Positions 35,301-47,095 of a stretch of DNA of 64,000 nt are shown piece by piece. The number at the start of each line of letters is the position of its first letter. Position 1 is the first letter of the stretch. The stretch lies in the NCBI GenBank assembly GCA_025506515.1, contig CM046442.1:8926596-8990595 (forward strand). Reading direction: 5' to 3'. Under the pieces are notes generated by a model, which had not been told where the DNA came from, did no database searches, and was given only the letters and a program-made list of their open reading frames with translations. The DNA is from Flaveria trinervia (lineage: Eukaryota > Streptophyta > Magnoliopsida > Asterales > Asteraceae). The position numbers and the translations under genes are program-made.

Positions 35301-38300
35301 ATACAGTCTTTTTGTTGTAATCATATATTTTGTGCTAGAGAGTTTCATCAAATTGTTGCATCTATTGAACAATACTATGATCCGGGTACAAAGACTCTAT
35401 ATATGACTATTAATACAATGACTATAGATGATACTATTGGTAGACTTGTAACTTTAAAGAAAGGATCAAGTTGAAGAAAGGAAGCATAGTGGACTGTCAC
35501 AAGAAACTCCATTTCACACGTCACAATAACAGCTCTAGTCGTGAATAACCATTTAGAAACCAAGGGCGAGGAAAAATCAATTATAATGTGATTGCTAGTG
35601 TGATGGGAAGTACATATAATCTTAAAAGAAGAAGAAGAATACCTCAAAGAAAAACATTCAAGAAAATTTTTATTATAATAAAGGAAGAAGACTACAAGAG
35701 ACTTGTTACAATTGTAATAAGTTTTGACATTATGAATCAAACTATCCATAAAAGGAATCAACACATCAACATTCATACTCAATACAAGAAGAGGAGGAAC
35801 TAACACTTTTAATGGTATTTACCGGTAGTAATCTATAGATCATTGGGGAATTTTCCTTATTGCAAAGGAAGTTGAACCTAGCAAGTATATGATCATGTAC
35901 ATTTAAGAGTCTATGGCACGCAAACACATTTTAGATTATAGATGAAAAGGTAACCGGACATGTTTGCTTTAGAGATAGGTCGTATGTAGGGATCAGAGGA
36001 AAAGGCTCAACATTATTGAAATGCAAGAATAAAAGGCAACAAATAATATCTCGTGTTTATTACATTTCAAGTCTGAGGAGTAATAATTTAAGTCTAGGAC
36101 AACAAACCATTAAATATAGGTAAAGTTGTAATGGAACGTTACCTCCTCTTGTTGCATTATTAGAATCAGAATTGAAACTCCTTGTGAGGTTTACGTTAAA
36201 TAGACTTTACAATATCAACTTAAAGGTTAGTATACCATTTGCCTCCTAGGAAACTTAGATGACCAAGCATGGTTGTGGCATGCTCAGTTAGATCACATGA
36301 ACATTGATGTAATCCAAACTATGACCTAGAATAGTTTGGTTCAAGGATTTTTCTAGATAAACCATGTAAGTCAAGTTTATGTTGCATGTTTCTTATGGAT
36401 TTATAATAGTGCTCCCTTACCAAATCAATCCAAGTACAAGTCATATAAGCCTTTAGACTTACTTTATGGAGATCTATGTGGTTCTATATCCCCACCAATA
36501 TATTTAGAAGAGATATATACAATAAGCTAATGTACATGATGCATGTGGCTATATTCTTAACTCTAAAGATGCTATGGAACCACTTTAAAGATAAAACTTT
36601 GGAACTACTTTAAAGACGCTAAGTCACATTTAATGAATTCTACTAATATTAAAAGGACAATGAAATGCAAGACAACTCATAAAACGCTATTCACCAAAGC
36701 AAAATAGAGTGGTTAAACGAAGAAACAAAACAATGCTATCTATTTACACATAACATGTTAAAAGTAATGAAGATACCTCAAAACTTGTAAGGAAGAGGTA
36801 GTAAGGCATGCTATCAATATTTTAATCAGAGTCCAACTTAAGCTCTAACTGACAATACTCTCTACGAATATTTATAGGGTAGAAAGCCTAAACTAGATCA
36901 TTTGAGAATATTTAGTTACATAGCTTATTCCAATGTACCTTCACCTCATCTAACGAAGTCAGATCACCGTGCATCTTGATGTTAAACCACATGTCTGTAT
37001 AAAACATTAATGTAAATGATCTAAGAGGAAGAACCCTGATAGATTATCCAAGTGTAGTTGTTTTAATCCCTGGTCTTTCTTTGATTCAATAAAAATCTAG
37101 GGCAACAATTTTTATACTGATAAGTTTTAACAAATATATTATAGATAGGATGGTGGGTTATGCTCTTTAAGCAAAATTAAAATTTTGTTTTTGTTTCTTT
37201 TTTATTTTTTATTGAATGTATTTTAATTATTTAATAGTTAGTGAGATGTTAAATTATTGGTTATAAGTTCCTACTAGTTATAGATCAATGCATTATCGAA
37301 TAAAGAAATACATATATCTTCCTCATTATGTTTCTTATTTTTGTTCTTGAATTAGATAATACAATGGACATAAGCACCATCGAATCACTACAGTTTGACT
37401 TTGAAACGTTGAAAGAGGCTACAAATGACTTTTCTGATAATAATAAGCTTGGAGAAGGTGGATTTGGGTCTGTTTACAAGGTAATAAAGTATAATTATTT
37501 TTTGGACTACTTTATTATTATATATGAACACCTTGTATTAATAAAAAATTGAAACAATAGGGTAATCTTCAAAATGGACAAGAAATTGCAGTGAAAAGGT
37601 TGTCAAAGGATTCTGGACAAGGTGAAATTGAATTTAAAAACGAGGTCATGCTAGTTGCAAAGCTACAACATCGTAATTTGGTTAGGTTCCTTGGCTTTAG
37701 CTTTGAAGGAACTGAAAGGCTTCTCATATACGAGTTCATTCCAAATGCAAGCCTTGATCATATTATATTTGGTAATATTATTCTAGATGCGAGTGCCTTG
37801 GTACACCACATACATACAACACACCATACATGTCATGCATACTTGAATCATATGTCATAGTGGTGTATATAGTAACTGCTATCATTTACTATAATTTTGT
37901 ATTTGCTACTTGACAAAAACACATTTATTGATATTGTGTCGTATTTGTTCCAGATCCAACTAAGTGTGCCTTGCTTGATTGGAATAGACGTAGCAAAATT
38001 ATAAAAGGGGTTGCTCGTGGGCTTCTTTACCTTCATGAAGACTCTCGTTTGAGGATAATCCATCGTGACTTAAAAGCTAGTAATGTTTTGTTGGATGAAG
38101 AAATGAACCCAAAAATTGCAGACTTCGGCATGGCAAGGCTATTTAAACTTCAAGAAACTCATGGATGCACAAATCGAATAGTTGGAACTTAGTAAGTACA
38201 TGAATAATATCATGTATTCTTTACGTCTTCAATAAAAGTTTTTGGCTGATCATTTTTGTCTAACTCTTTCTTTACTATTTTGTAGTGGTTATATGCCTCC

Positions 38301-38831
38301 AGAATATATCATGCATGGCCAATTTTCAGTAAAATCAGATGTTTTCAGTTTTGGAGTATTAATGCTTGAAATAATAACAGGTCAAAAGAACCAAGTATTT
38401 AAGATTGAGAAGAAATCAGAATTCCTTCTTACCTATGTAAGTATCAAATATCATTTTACATGTAAAATGCATCCCCACGCTAATTATTTTGCTACTCTAT
38501 AGGCATGGAAAAGTTGGAGATATGATACAGCATCAAATATGATAGATCCTACGTTGATCGTCGAACCAAGTTCATTACATGAAATCATGAGAACCATCCA
38601 TATTAGTTTACTGTGTGTTCAAAATAATCCTGTTGAGAGGCCAACCATGGCTTCAGTTGTTCTTATGCTTAATAGTCCGTCTCTTACTCTCCAACTGCCA
38701 TCTGAGCCGGCTTTTCTAATGCGTAGTTCTTCAACAACAACAACAACATCAAGTGGCTCAGGAAATTATAATCAAATATATCTCAATCTTCTGGAAAAGA
38801 AGCTTCAATATCTGAGCTTGTTGCACGATAG
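32391..38831 (+). CDS. Cysteine-rich receptor-like protein kinase (CRK/DUF26), two frame breaks
   Basis: A plasma-membrane receptor kinase of the plant CRK family, thought to sense stress or redox signals outside the cell. Exons: 32391-33203, 34517-34639, 37356-37480, 37561-37771, 37954-38191, 38286-38436 and 38503-38831, all with GT-AG borders and matching phases. Exon 1 holds a signal peptide and two Gnk2/DUF26 domains, each with C-x8-C-x2-C. Exon 2 holds one membrane helix. Exons 3-7 hold the kinase: LGEGGFGSVYK, the Lys in IAVKRL, HRDLKASN (an RD kinase), DFG and YMPPEY. One T is missing at about 32751-32754, between the DUF26 domains. A TA is extra at about 38776-38780; without it the tail reads SQSSGKEASISELVAR and stops at 38831, whereas the actual frame runs to 38877. 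Corrected, the protein would be about 662 residues, normal for CRKs. Either a recent pseudogene or sequence errors. Confidence 0.88.
33380..33739. other. Intron 1 DNA before the Helitron-like insert
   Basis: AT-rich intron sequence with no coding signal. The stretch near 33390 (CACTTACAAGAAAA) resembles the terminus of CACTA transposons but has an extra base and no partner end that I can find. Confidence 0.3.
33740..34219 (-). mobile_element. Non-autonomous Helitron-like insert in kinase intron 1
   Basis: On the minus strand it starts TCTTTATATT..CTCTAATAAAAAG, runs through a GACACGTGATAACAT stretch and ends with a hairpin (CCGTGTAATACACATAAG) 12 bp before CTAG. TC start, subterminal hairpin and CTRR end are Helitron marks. 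The same 5' block recurs in the 39.5-42.4 kb cluster. The 3' flank is A rather than the expected T, so the exact end is uncertain. Confidence 0.5.
34950..37130 (+). pseudogene. Decayed Copia element in kinase intron 2
   Basis: Heavily mutated, sense to the kinase gene. In order: a gag-like segment (EQYYDPGTKTLYMTINTMTIDDTIGRL region, about 35365-35460), a zinc-knuckle relic (CYNCNKF, stop, HYESN, about 35703-35745), a pre-integrase block (LDHMN, about 36285-36305), an integrase start (YKPLDLLYGDLCG, about 36445-36485) and an integrase end (GRKPKLDHLRIFSYIAYSNVP, about 36880-36945). Reverse transcriptase is not recognisable and no LTR pair is clear. It accounts for most of the 2.7-kb intron. 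Confidence 0.7.
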
Positions 38832-38877
38832 TCTTATCAAGCTATCTATGCATTCATCTGGTAATATATATATATAG

Positions 38878-39537
38878 TGATGGATTGGAAACTTCAGTAT
38901 GTAATACAAATATATTTCTAGTTTGTGTACGTATCTATGTATGTATGCATGCATGTACTTATGTATGTATCAGTACAATTATACAAATGTGTCATATGAT
39001 AATTTAGTTGTTAGATAATTAGACACTATTGATCGATATATGTACAAGACATGTTATGTGATATATGCAAATTACATTGATAAAAATTAAAATAAAGTAT
39101 ATAAAAGGTACATACTAATATATGCAAGACACACACACGCGTACACATTTTAGGTACCCAAGACAATTATCGCTTTACATGGGTAAACTACAAAGAAAGC
39201 ACTTGGTCCTTGTTCACTCCGAGGAGGTCTTCGGTTTGAGTTTCACCCAAAGAAAAAATGCTTAGGGTTAAGTAGAATTTTTTCGATTGTGGGTTTCTTT
39301 TTAAGAGGGTTAGGGTTGCGGTCTCTGCTGGGAAATTAATAGGTGATCTTGATTAAGATAACACACATCCTTTAAAATACAAAACTTAAAAAACAAAAGA
39401 ACGATATTTGTTGGTAAAAAAGTAACCCACAACATAATTATGGTTTTTTTTAAAACACGCTCTTCATTTAAGAACCACAATGAAGGTGAGAATAGTGAAC
39501 CACGTAAGCGGTTTACATAGCACTTCAATAAAAATGT
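38878..39537. other. Kinase 3' flank, AT-rich
   Basis: TATG-type microsatellite (about 38935-38965) and AT-rich DNA. I see no gene. Near 39160-39300 there is a moderately GC-rich stretch of unknown origin. Confidence 0.5.
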
Positions 39538-41800
39538 TAATCTTCTTATTTTAATAAAAAGATAAATGTGGTGTGTCAGCATCACAATCATTCTCATCAA
39601 AATTTTCGCGTCTCTCTCTCTTATTAAATATTTACCTTAATTATAACAATATTATTTTAATACTTTTTAATATTTAACAAACTAAAAAATAAATCTATTT
39701 ATCTTCTTATCTTCTTATTCTAATAAAAGAGTAAATTGGATGCCACGTGTCAACACCACAATTATTCTCATCAAAAATTTTCCGCCTCTCTTTTCTATTA
39801 AATATTTACCTTAATTATTAACGATATTATTTTAATACTTTTTCATATTTAACAAACTAAAAAATAAATCTATTTATTAAGGTTATTTCAAAATAAATTG
39901 ATATTTTTTGAAAAACAAAAAATAATTAAAATTTGGAGTTGTAATAAGAAAAATTTTAAAATTGACATTTTTATATGGTTTGTTTTAGAACAATATGTTA
40001 TTTTTTTAAAAAAAATTAAAAATAAAACTTTAAAAAGTTGGTATCACTGTTTTATTATTTATTTTTTTTCTTATACGTAATTTTAGTCATATCATATCAT
40101 TTTGTAATTAATAAATTTATTATATTATATTTTATTTATTCAACTCGTGTAATACACGGGTTTACTAAAGTTAGTATCTATATAAAATAGTTTATGAATG
40201 TTTAAAAATGGAAACTTGAAAAAAGTTAACCTATTAATTTTCTACCCTTCCGCGCATTTAAGTCCCTCCCATGTGACATCACGCTATCCAAGACTTTATA
40301 TAAATTAATGGGTTAGATTCATTCTTGCCATTTCTATAATTTTCACGTATACATCTTTCTACTTTAATAAAAGGGTATCTGGGAGGACACATGTCAACAC
40401 CATATTGTTTCTCAATAATTTTTTCTTGCTTCTCTCATATTTAATGATCACATTAATTACTAATAATACTATTTATTTTTTTAAAATTAAAATAGTTTTT
40501 TAAATAAGAAAGATATATTTTTATTAATGTTATTTCCAATGAAATAATTTTTAGAAAATCAAAATTTTTTAAAAATACAAAATATTTTATAACTGGTGTT
40601 TTTAAAAAGTAAATTTTTTATAAACAAAAGAATAATTAAAATTGAGAGTTATAAAAGAAAGTTTTTAAGCATCACAACTTTTAATGTGTTTGTTCTAAAA
40701 TAAAAATTTTACTTTTATTTATTATAATAAAGATTTAAGTCATCTTATTTTAGTATCTTCTTATTCTAATAAAAGGGTAAATTGGGTGCCACGTGTCAAC
40801 ACCACAATTATTCTCATTAAAATTTTCCGCCTCTCTTTTTTATTAAATATTTACCTTAATTATAACAATATTATTTTAATACTTTTTAATATTTAACAAA
40901 CTAAAAAATAAATCTATTTATCAAGGTTATTTCTAAATAAATTGACATTTTTTGAAAAACAAAAAATAATTAAAATTTGGAGTTGTAATAAGAAAACTTT
41001 TAAAATTGACATTTTTATATGGTTTGTTTTAGAAAAATATGTTTAGTTTTAAAAAAAAAATTAAAAATAAAACTTTCAAAAGTTGGTATCACTGTTTTAT
41101 TATTTATTTTTTTTCTTATACGTAATTTTAGTCATATCATATCATTTTGTAATTAATAAATTTATTATATTAATATTTTATTTATTCAACTCGTGTAATA
41201 CACGGGTTTACTAAAGTTAGTATCTATATGAAATAGTTTATGAATGTTTAAAAATGGGAACTTGAAAAAAGTTAACCTATTAATTTTTTACCCTTCCGCG
41301 CATTTAAGTCCCTCCAATGTGAATCACGCTATCCAAGACTATATAAATTAATTGGTTAGATTCATTCTTGTCATTTCTATAATTTTCACGTATACATCTT
41401 CCTACTCTAATAAAATGGTATCTAGGAGGACACATGTCAACAGCATATTGTTTCTCAATAATTTTTTCTCACTTCTCTATCATATTTAATGATCACATTA
41501 ATTACTAATAATACTATTTATTTTTTAAAATTAAAATAGTTTTTTTAAATAAGCAAGATATATTTTATTAATGTTATTTCCAATGAAATAATTTTTTAGA
41601 AAATCAAACTTTTTTTAAAAATACAAAATATTTTATAACTGGTGTTTTTAAAAAGTAAAATTTTTATAAACAAAAGAATAATTAAAATTGAGAGTTATAA
41701 AAGAAAGTTTTTAAGTATCACAATTTTTAAAGTGTTTGTTCTAAAATAAAAAATTTACTATTATTTATTATAAGAAAGATTTAAGTCATGTCTTATTTTA
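39538..41800 (+). mobile_element. Cluster of non-autonomous Helitron-like repeats with a 1,046-bp tandem duplication
   Basis: Repeated 5' blocks of the type TCTTCTTATTCTAATAAAAG, each followed by a GGTGCCACGTGTCAACACCA-like stretch, occur near 39540, 39711, 40358, 40757 and 41397. Hairpins CTCGTGTAATACACGGGT, followed by TTACTAAAG, occur near 40143 and 41191. Units 39711-40756 and 40757-about 41800 are near-identical tandem copies with a 1,046-bp offset. The elements carry no coding capacity. TC starts, hairpins and common flanks fit Helitrons, but the exact 3' ends are uncertain. Confidence 0.6.
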
Positions 41801-41954
41801 GTATATCGATTTATAATTAATAAATTTTTATTATATTTAATATTTTTATTAATAAATTAATAATTTTTGGTTTTAAAAATTGAACTTAAAAACAATTTTT
41901 GAAACATTTTGTATTTTTAAAAACGTTTTATTATTTAGAAAAAATATATTTTAT

Positions 41955-42376
41955 AATTTTTTTGTTTATTTAGAAATAATATTAATAAATAGATCTCTTT
42001 TTTAATTTATTAAATGTAAAAGAAAGTTAAATAATATTATTAGTAACTAAGGTAATTATTTAAGATGAGAGAGAGACGAGAAAATTTTGGTGAGGATGAG
42101 TGTGGTGATGACACATGGCACCTGAAGTTACTTTTTTATTAAAGTAGTAAGATAAGATAAGATAAGATTTTTTTGTTTATTTAGAAATAATATTAATAAA
42201 TAGATTTTTTTTAATTTATTAAATGTAAAAGAAAGTTAAATAATATTTATTACTAATTAAGGTAATTATTTAAGATGAGAGAGAGGCGAGAAAATTTTGG
42301 TGAGAATGAGTGTGGGGATGACACATGACATCTGAAGTTACTCTTTTATTAGAGTAGTAAGATAAAATAAGATAAG
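41955..42376 (-). mobile_element. Two tandem Helitron-like fragments, opposite orientation
   Basis: Two copies of about 211 bp (41955-42165 and 42166-42376) end on the + strand with TTTTATTARAGTAGTAAGATAA, the complement of the TCTTACTACTYTAATAAAA 5' block of this repeat family. They are in the opposite orientation to the cluster just to the left. Confidence 0.6.
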
Positions 42377-42622
42377 ATATGAATTATAGCATATGAATGA
42401 AATATATGTTATTATAAATCCATTGAAAATATGGAGATGTAGATGCGTTTATTACTTGTGATAATGTTATAACTATGTGGGAGGATTTGGCCATTATTTA
42501 GGAGAGCATGCTAAACATACATGGCTTCAAGGATACAACAAGGGACTACTATATATCATTTGAGGAAATAAAGTTAACACCGTGCTATTGAATGTCAATC
42601 GACTTGGCTCGGTTTCAACATA

Positions 42623-43787
42623 ATGTTATCACACTAGTATATTCATCCCGTTGGTGATGGAAGATGAATTCACCAAAATGACTCAAATTAAAACTTATGA
42701 TAAGTCCTTAGAAGTCAATGGTATATCCTTGTATATTAAAGAGAAACAAGTTTTAATATGATGCGTATAGGTTTATATTAATTAAACGGAGGTTTTTGTG
42801 ATAAATGTTTTGTGTTTTACCTTTGATGTTAACAATGTCTCTTGGTTTCAGACCGTTTTTAAGGTTATTCACAACAATATGGTGTCAAGGAGGATATTTA
42901 TAACATGAATGTGTTATGGGAAAGATGTGAAATAAAGATGAATTAATGTTGACACAAAAGGTGTATCTACCTCATGAAAAATCAAAGAAAAGGATTTGAG
43001 GTTAAGGTACGTGAAGTCTTTTCAATAAAAGAGTAAAATCTATATTAATAAATGTTTACATAACATGACACATATCATCATCAGATTTCACCTTATAAAA
43101 ATTTTCTTGTCTAAACTTCTTATAACAACTTTTCCACAAATATTTATTACTTGAAGTTTTTATTTTAACTTTTCTTAAACGACAAGTGTGAAGCTTTTTT
43201 TATTTTCTTTATTTTTTTAACTACCTAAATCACCATCAACCATTCTAGGGATATTGATTCTATGATATCGATATCTCAAATATTATTTAACCCTTTAAAC
43301 CTTATGATTACAAATCCTTATTTATATATAATCGATTTAAAATAAAAACGATAGAGTTTTTTTTATATTTTTGTTTACATATTTGAATGATATATTTTTA
43401 ACTTTTAACCCGTTTAATACATGAGCTAATAACCTAGTTTATTATATGAAACTATAAAGCCATAGGATATTAAATTTAAATTCCCATATTATTACTTAGA
43501 GTAATAGGGAGTTCAAATTATTATATGTTTTTTTTAAAATTATTTACGTTAATTAGACACCTACAAATAAGAAATTTAAATACAATTTGTTTCTTTAAGA
43601 TATTTATAAATTCATTATATATTTGGGCGGGAAAGTTGATGATGAGAATGAATATAATGCTAACATAAGACACCAAATGTAATAATTATTAAAATAGATT
43701 GATTCTTCAATGAACATCTTTATAAACTTCATGCCTTAAAAGTTAGGTATGAATTTAAGCTTCACAATCAAGAAGATAACTAGTTAT
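42623..43787. repeat. Left copy of the long direct repeat flanking the LINE
   Basis: Matches 62305-63060 along its whole length apart from a 399-bp insert (43039-43437). Without the insert it is 766 bp, against 756 bp in the right copy. It begins ATGTTATCA and ends AACTAGTTAT, exactly where the LINE sequence starts. No coding domain. Substitutions and small indels separate the copies. Confidence 0.9.
43039..43437 (+). mobile_element. 399-bp non-autonomous Helitron with visible empty site
   Basis: Starts TCTATATTAATAAATG and ends with the degenerate hairpin CCCGTTTAATACATGAG, then CTAATAACCTAG. It sits between A and T with no target duplication. The right-hand repeat copy lacks it and shows the uninterrupted site at 62738/62739. 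All Helitron end rules are met. Confidence 0.75.
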
Positions 43788-43814
43788 CTAGGCGAAGAAA
43801 GAACGGAGACGAAG

Positions 43815-44710
43815 ATGGAGACGAAGCGAAGAAGGAGTGTAGACGAAGATGAGCGAAGACGAAAGGGCAACTGGTCGGAGAAGCGCAAAACTATTGTATT
43901 GGAGCATGCCAATGAGAGTAACAAAGATGAAGATGGCTGGGAAACAATGAGGAGCAAGTCACACAAGGGAAGTCGGATTTCTGCATCGGGTAATAGGCGA
44001 ACTACCACCTTCTTTCTTTCCAACTTGCCGGACCACATCACCAGCAGGGACTTGTGGTTCAAATGCAATGACTTTGGTAATCTTGTTGACACTTTCGTAC
44101 CGAAGAAGGATAAACACAATGGCACATTTGCTTTTGTTCGCTATGTCAAAGCCTTGAATAATGTGAAGCTTAGTAAAGTCAACTCCTCACATGCTCGGTA
44201 TACCTTTGGCGGAGTCACTTATCGGGAGGCTCTGGGAAGAAACAACATCAAGCAAACAATAAAGTTTAATGAAGAGTGTACGGCATTCAAGGCCTGGAGA
44301 AAAGTATCTGTGATTGGGGAGGTGGTTGATTTTGACACACTTTGCAAATTACGTTATCACTTAAAGAATCATGCAAATATGGAGATTAGATATTTATGAA
44401 GAATGAAGGTTGAAGAATGAAGGTTCTTATTACATTTAAATCCTCTAGGAAAGTCACTGAAATTTTGAAGCAATCTGAGGTCATGAAACATATCTTTTTA
44501 TCTCTTGATGCTTGGGAAGGCCAACCTATTCATTGTGATCATCTTGCATGAGTTCAAATCCGGGGGTTGCTATTCAGCTGTGGGATTGTAAAACATTTGC
44601 TTGTATAGGTAACAGTCTTTTGGCCAATTGGTTAAAGGTTCGGATGCCTCAATTCGGGACAGGATTCTAACTTTCAATAAAATTGGTGTGCTTGTTGATC
44701 GTATTGTCGT
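43815..44710 (+). pseudogene. LINE ORF1, N-terminal part with RRM
   Basis: The ATG at 43815 (METKRRRSVDEDE) is the first in the LINE itself; a further in-frame ATG at 43749 lies in the flanking repeat. The protein has a basic N-terminus and an RNA recognition motif, FFLSNLPDHITSRDLWF, with the RNP-1-like GTFAFVRYV. After a stop at 44397 the frame resumes in pieces (AWRKVSVIGEVVDF, ILKQSEVMKHIFLSLDAW) typical of the middle of this ORF1 type. ORF1 would bind LINE RNA as a chaperone. Confidence 0.75.
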
Positions 44711-44716
44711 GATTGG

Positions 44717-45930
44717 ATAAAAAACAAGTTAATATTAAATACTTAACTACCTATAACTAGTATGGGTAAGTAACGTTGTCTCCACAGGAAATTGGTGGAA
44801 AGTGCCATACTTTTTAACTAAGAACTTGAGATACGAAACGAAAATACTAAAAAGAAAATCTTTTTGGGTTTTTATTTAGGCGGAAAGATAAATTATATAA
44901 AAATAATTAAGAAAGCAACAAACTTGATAATTGATTTTGAAGCTTATGATAAAAAGGCAACCACTTTTAAGATTCAAGTTCAAAGATCCACACTTGGTCT
45001 CAAAAGAATTGATTGGAAATCACATAAATATGATTTTGCAAAATCATTTGATTAAAGTGATAATTACGAAACAAACTTTTAAGACTCGCTCGGTTACACA
45101 ATTACCAAATCATTTATGCAAAGTATACACATACATGACAAACTGCTAACGATGCAAGGAAACCGAATACGAATAAAAGCACACAAATACTTAAGCATAA
45201 ACAAGTCTTTTAACTTTAAACAAACGTACTAATATATTCTTGGATCAAGAGAACATAACCTAAAAACATCAATTCAAACTAAACATAGTGCTTCACTTAC
45301 AACAACTCTCCTCCTGAAAGTTATTACGAATATGATTAGCCGCCCATTGGCATGATTGGATCTTCAATGCTTGATTCGATGTTCTTAATGCTTGATTCAG
45401 GTGAAACCGTGGCGAAAAGAACTCCCAAAAATGCCTTGGAAACATCTAAATTTCATGTGGGAAAAGTCTCTTTCGAAACCCTCATGATTGGGGTTAAATA
45501 GGGAAGGAAATCCACAAAATCCGGAGGTCGTTAGGGTGACCGACGTATCATACGATGAACCCCAGCGTATCATACTCCGGTCATGAAGTTGTATGGTGCT
45601 CATTCACTGGATTTTGCTCAGGATACGTTGGCTGATACGCTGACTAGCGTATGATACAGTGACTGACACGGTGGTCAAAGTATGATATGGTGGTGGATAC
45701 AGTGACTGATACGGTGGTGCCTGATTGATTTGATTTTACTCCACCTTTTGTGTAATTGCATATCTAGTCCTTCCACCTGCTCTAATACTTCCATAAAGTT
45801 CCCAAATTATGTTCTTTTGTCATCTAGCACCTGCACACATTAACACACTCAAAGTACACATGTTCGACACCAATATTCATGTAAAATAAAGAAATTGAAC
45901 AATATAAGTATCGAATAAACATCCTCCGAT
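44717..45930. mobile_element. Unclassified 1.2-kb insert in LINE ORF1
   Basis: LINE reading stops after KIGVLVDRIVVIG and resumes about 1.2 kb later with VPGFVTIEWKGQIMSIWV. The DNA between is AT-rich, without a recognisable domain. It includes a stretch with repeated GATACGGTGG and CGTATCATACG-like words (about 45540-45720). Neither terminal inverted repeats nor a convincing target duplication could be read, so I cannot assign a class. Confidence 0.5.
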
Positions 45931-46441
45931 CACTCATGTTGGAATCGACTCTCGTTCCTGGTTTTGTTACGATAGAATGGAAAGGGCAGATCATGTCTAT
46001 TTGGGTTAAGGAAATGGAACTTTGTTGGGCACCTGATTTTGTCTCTGATGACACTCCAAACACGGTGAAATCTCCAAGTGCTACTTTGAAGACGCCCCCT
46101 CCAAGTCCGACGCCTAACCTGAACCCTTTAGCTTCCCCTTTAATGAACATGGGATTGCTTGCAGTTAATGCTTTGTCTCCCCCATGCACTCCGAAGTTTG
46201 TAAACCCTATTTCCCCCACTAATTTGGACTTCCAAGTAAAAGATTGGATGGTCTTAAAGAACTGCATATTTTGCCCAACTTAATTGACCCTTTGGAGAAC
46301 CTTACCAATTCTGCAACTTTAGGAGCACAACCTCCAACTGTAGATGAAGTTCAAGTTGCTGGTGAGGGGGATTCCATGGTAAATGAAGGGGTTGGAAATG
46401 GGGTAGTTGATGAAATTCAAAACACCCTGGATATTGCCTAG
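45931..46441 (+). pseudogene. LINE ORF1, C-terminal part
   Basis: The open frame continues ORF1 after the insert with FVTIEWKGQIMSIWVKEME, a Pro/Ser/Thr-rich stretch and an acidic tail ending DEIQNTLDIA. A frame change near 46240-46280 joins two pieces. No enzyme motif; this is the usual low-complexity end of this ORF1 type. Confidence 0.6.
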
Positions 46442-46519
46442 TGGTGGGTGTTCACCTCTCTAATTTCAGGGAACAAGTCCAAGAATTAATTGAGGGTGTC
46501 TGTGTAATAATGTGAACTA

Positions 46520-46786
46520 ATGGATTTTCTAACAATAAATATCATGGGGCTCGGTGATCCACTGAATGTATGTGGCTAAAGGATCTTCGAATTAAGCATC
46601 AATGCAATTTTTTATGTATTCAAGAATCCTTTGTTAAGGACTCCTCCAAGATCCCTATTGGCTCAATTTAGGGTAATAAGAATATCAAATTTGATTGGAT
46701 TGAACCAAACGGGAAATCAAGGGGTTTGATTAGCTTTTGGGACCCTAACATATTCTGTAAAAATCAAGTAATTAAAGATAAACGCT
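46520..46786 (+). pseudogene. LINE endonuclease, N-terminal part
   Basis: Starts MDFLTINIMGLGDP, where a typical LINE endonuclease has NIRG. After a frameshift it gives CNFLCIQES with the catalytic-site Glu, a stop, and then NGKSRGLISFWDPN. It is cut at 46786 by Gypsy 2. The downstream half begins at 60087 in the continuing frame. Confidence 0.85.
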
Positions 46787-46896
46787 TGTAACACCCGGTT
46801 ATTTATTTATTTTGAAGCCGACGAAGGAAGAAAAGAAATAAAGTCTTAAGTTGAGGGACCAAACTCGCCAACGAAATAAATTTGGGTGAATGGGGG

Positions 46897-46905
46897 TATA
46901 TAAAA
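46897..46905 (+). promoter_or_regulatory. TATA box of the Gypsy 2 5' LTR
   Basis: TATATAAAA lies 110 bp into the LTR, before a CT/GA-rich stretch. The 3' LTR has TATATAAAG at the equivalent place (58137-58145). This would place the transcript start shortly downstream. Confidence 0.65.
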
Positions 46906-47095
46906 GGAGAGGGCAGCCCTTACCCTCTCCCCACACTCATATTTCAGCCAAACAAGAGCGGAGAAGAGAGAAAGGAAGAAAAGAGGAAGAAGTGTTTGTT
47001 CGGGTTGGTTCGAGTGGCCAAAATCATTGTGAAGCGAGTCAAATCGAAGCTCTCCTCGTTGTGGTCATTTGTGTGGGTTCTAGGACCCCTCCTAT

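Noticed and set aside
43749..43814. Start of LINE ORF1 at 43749
   Set aside because: This ATG lies in the flanking direct repeat, not in the LINE; the in-frame ATG at 43815 is the first within the element.
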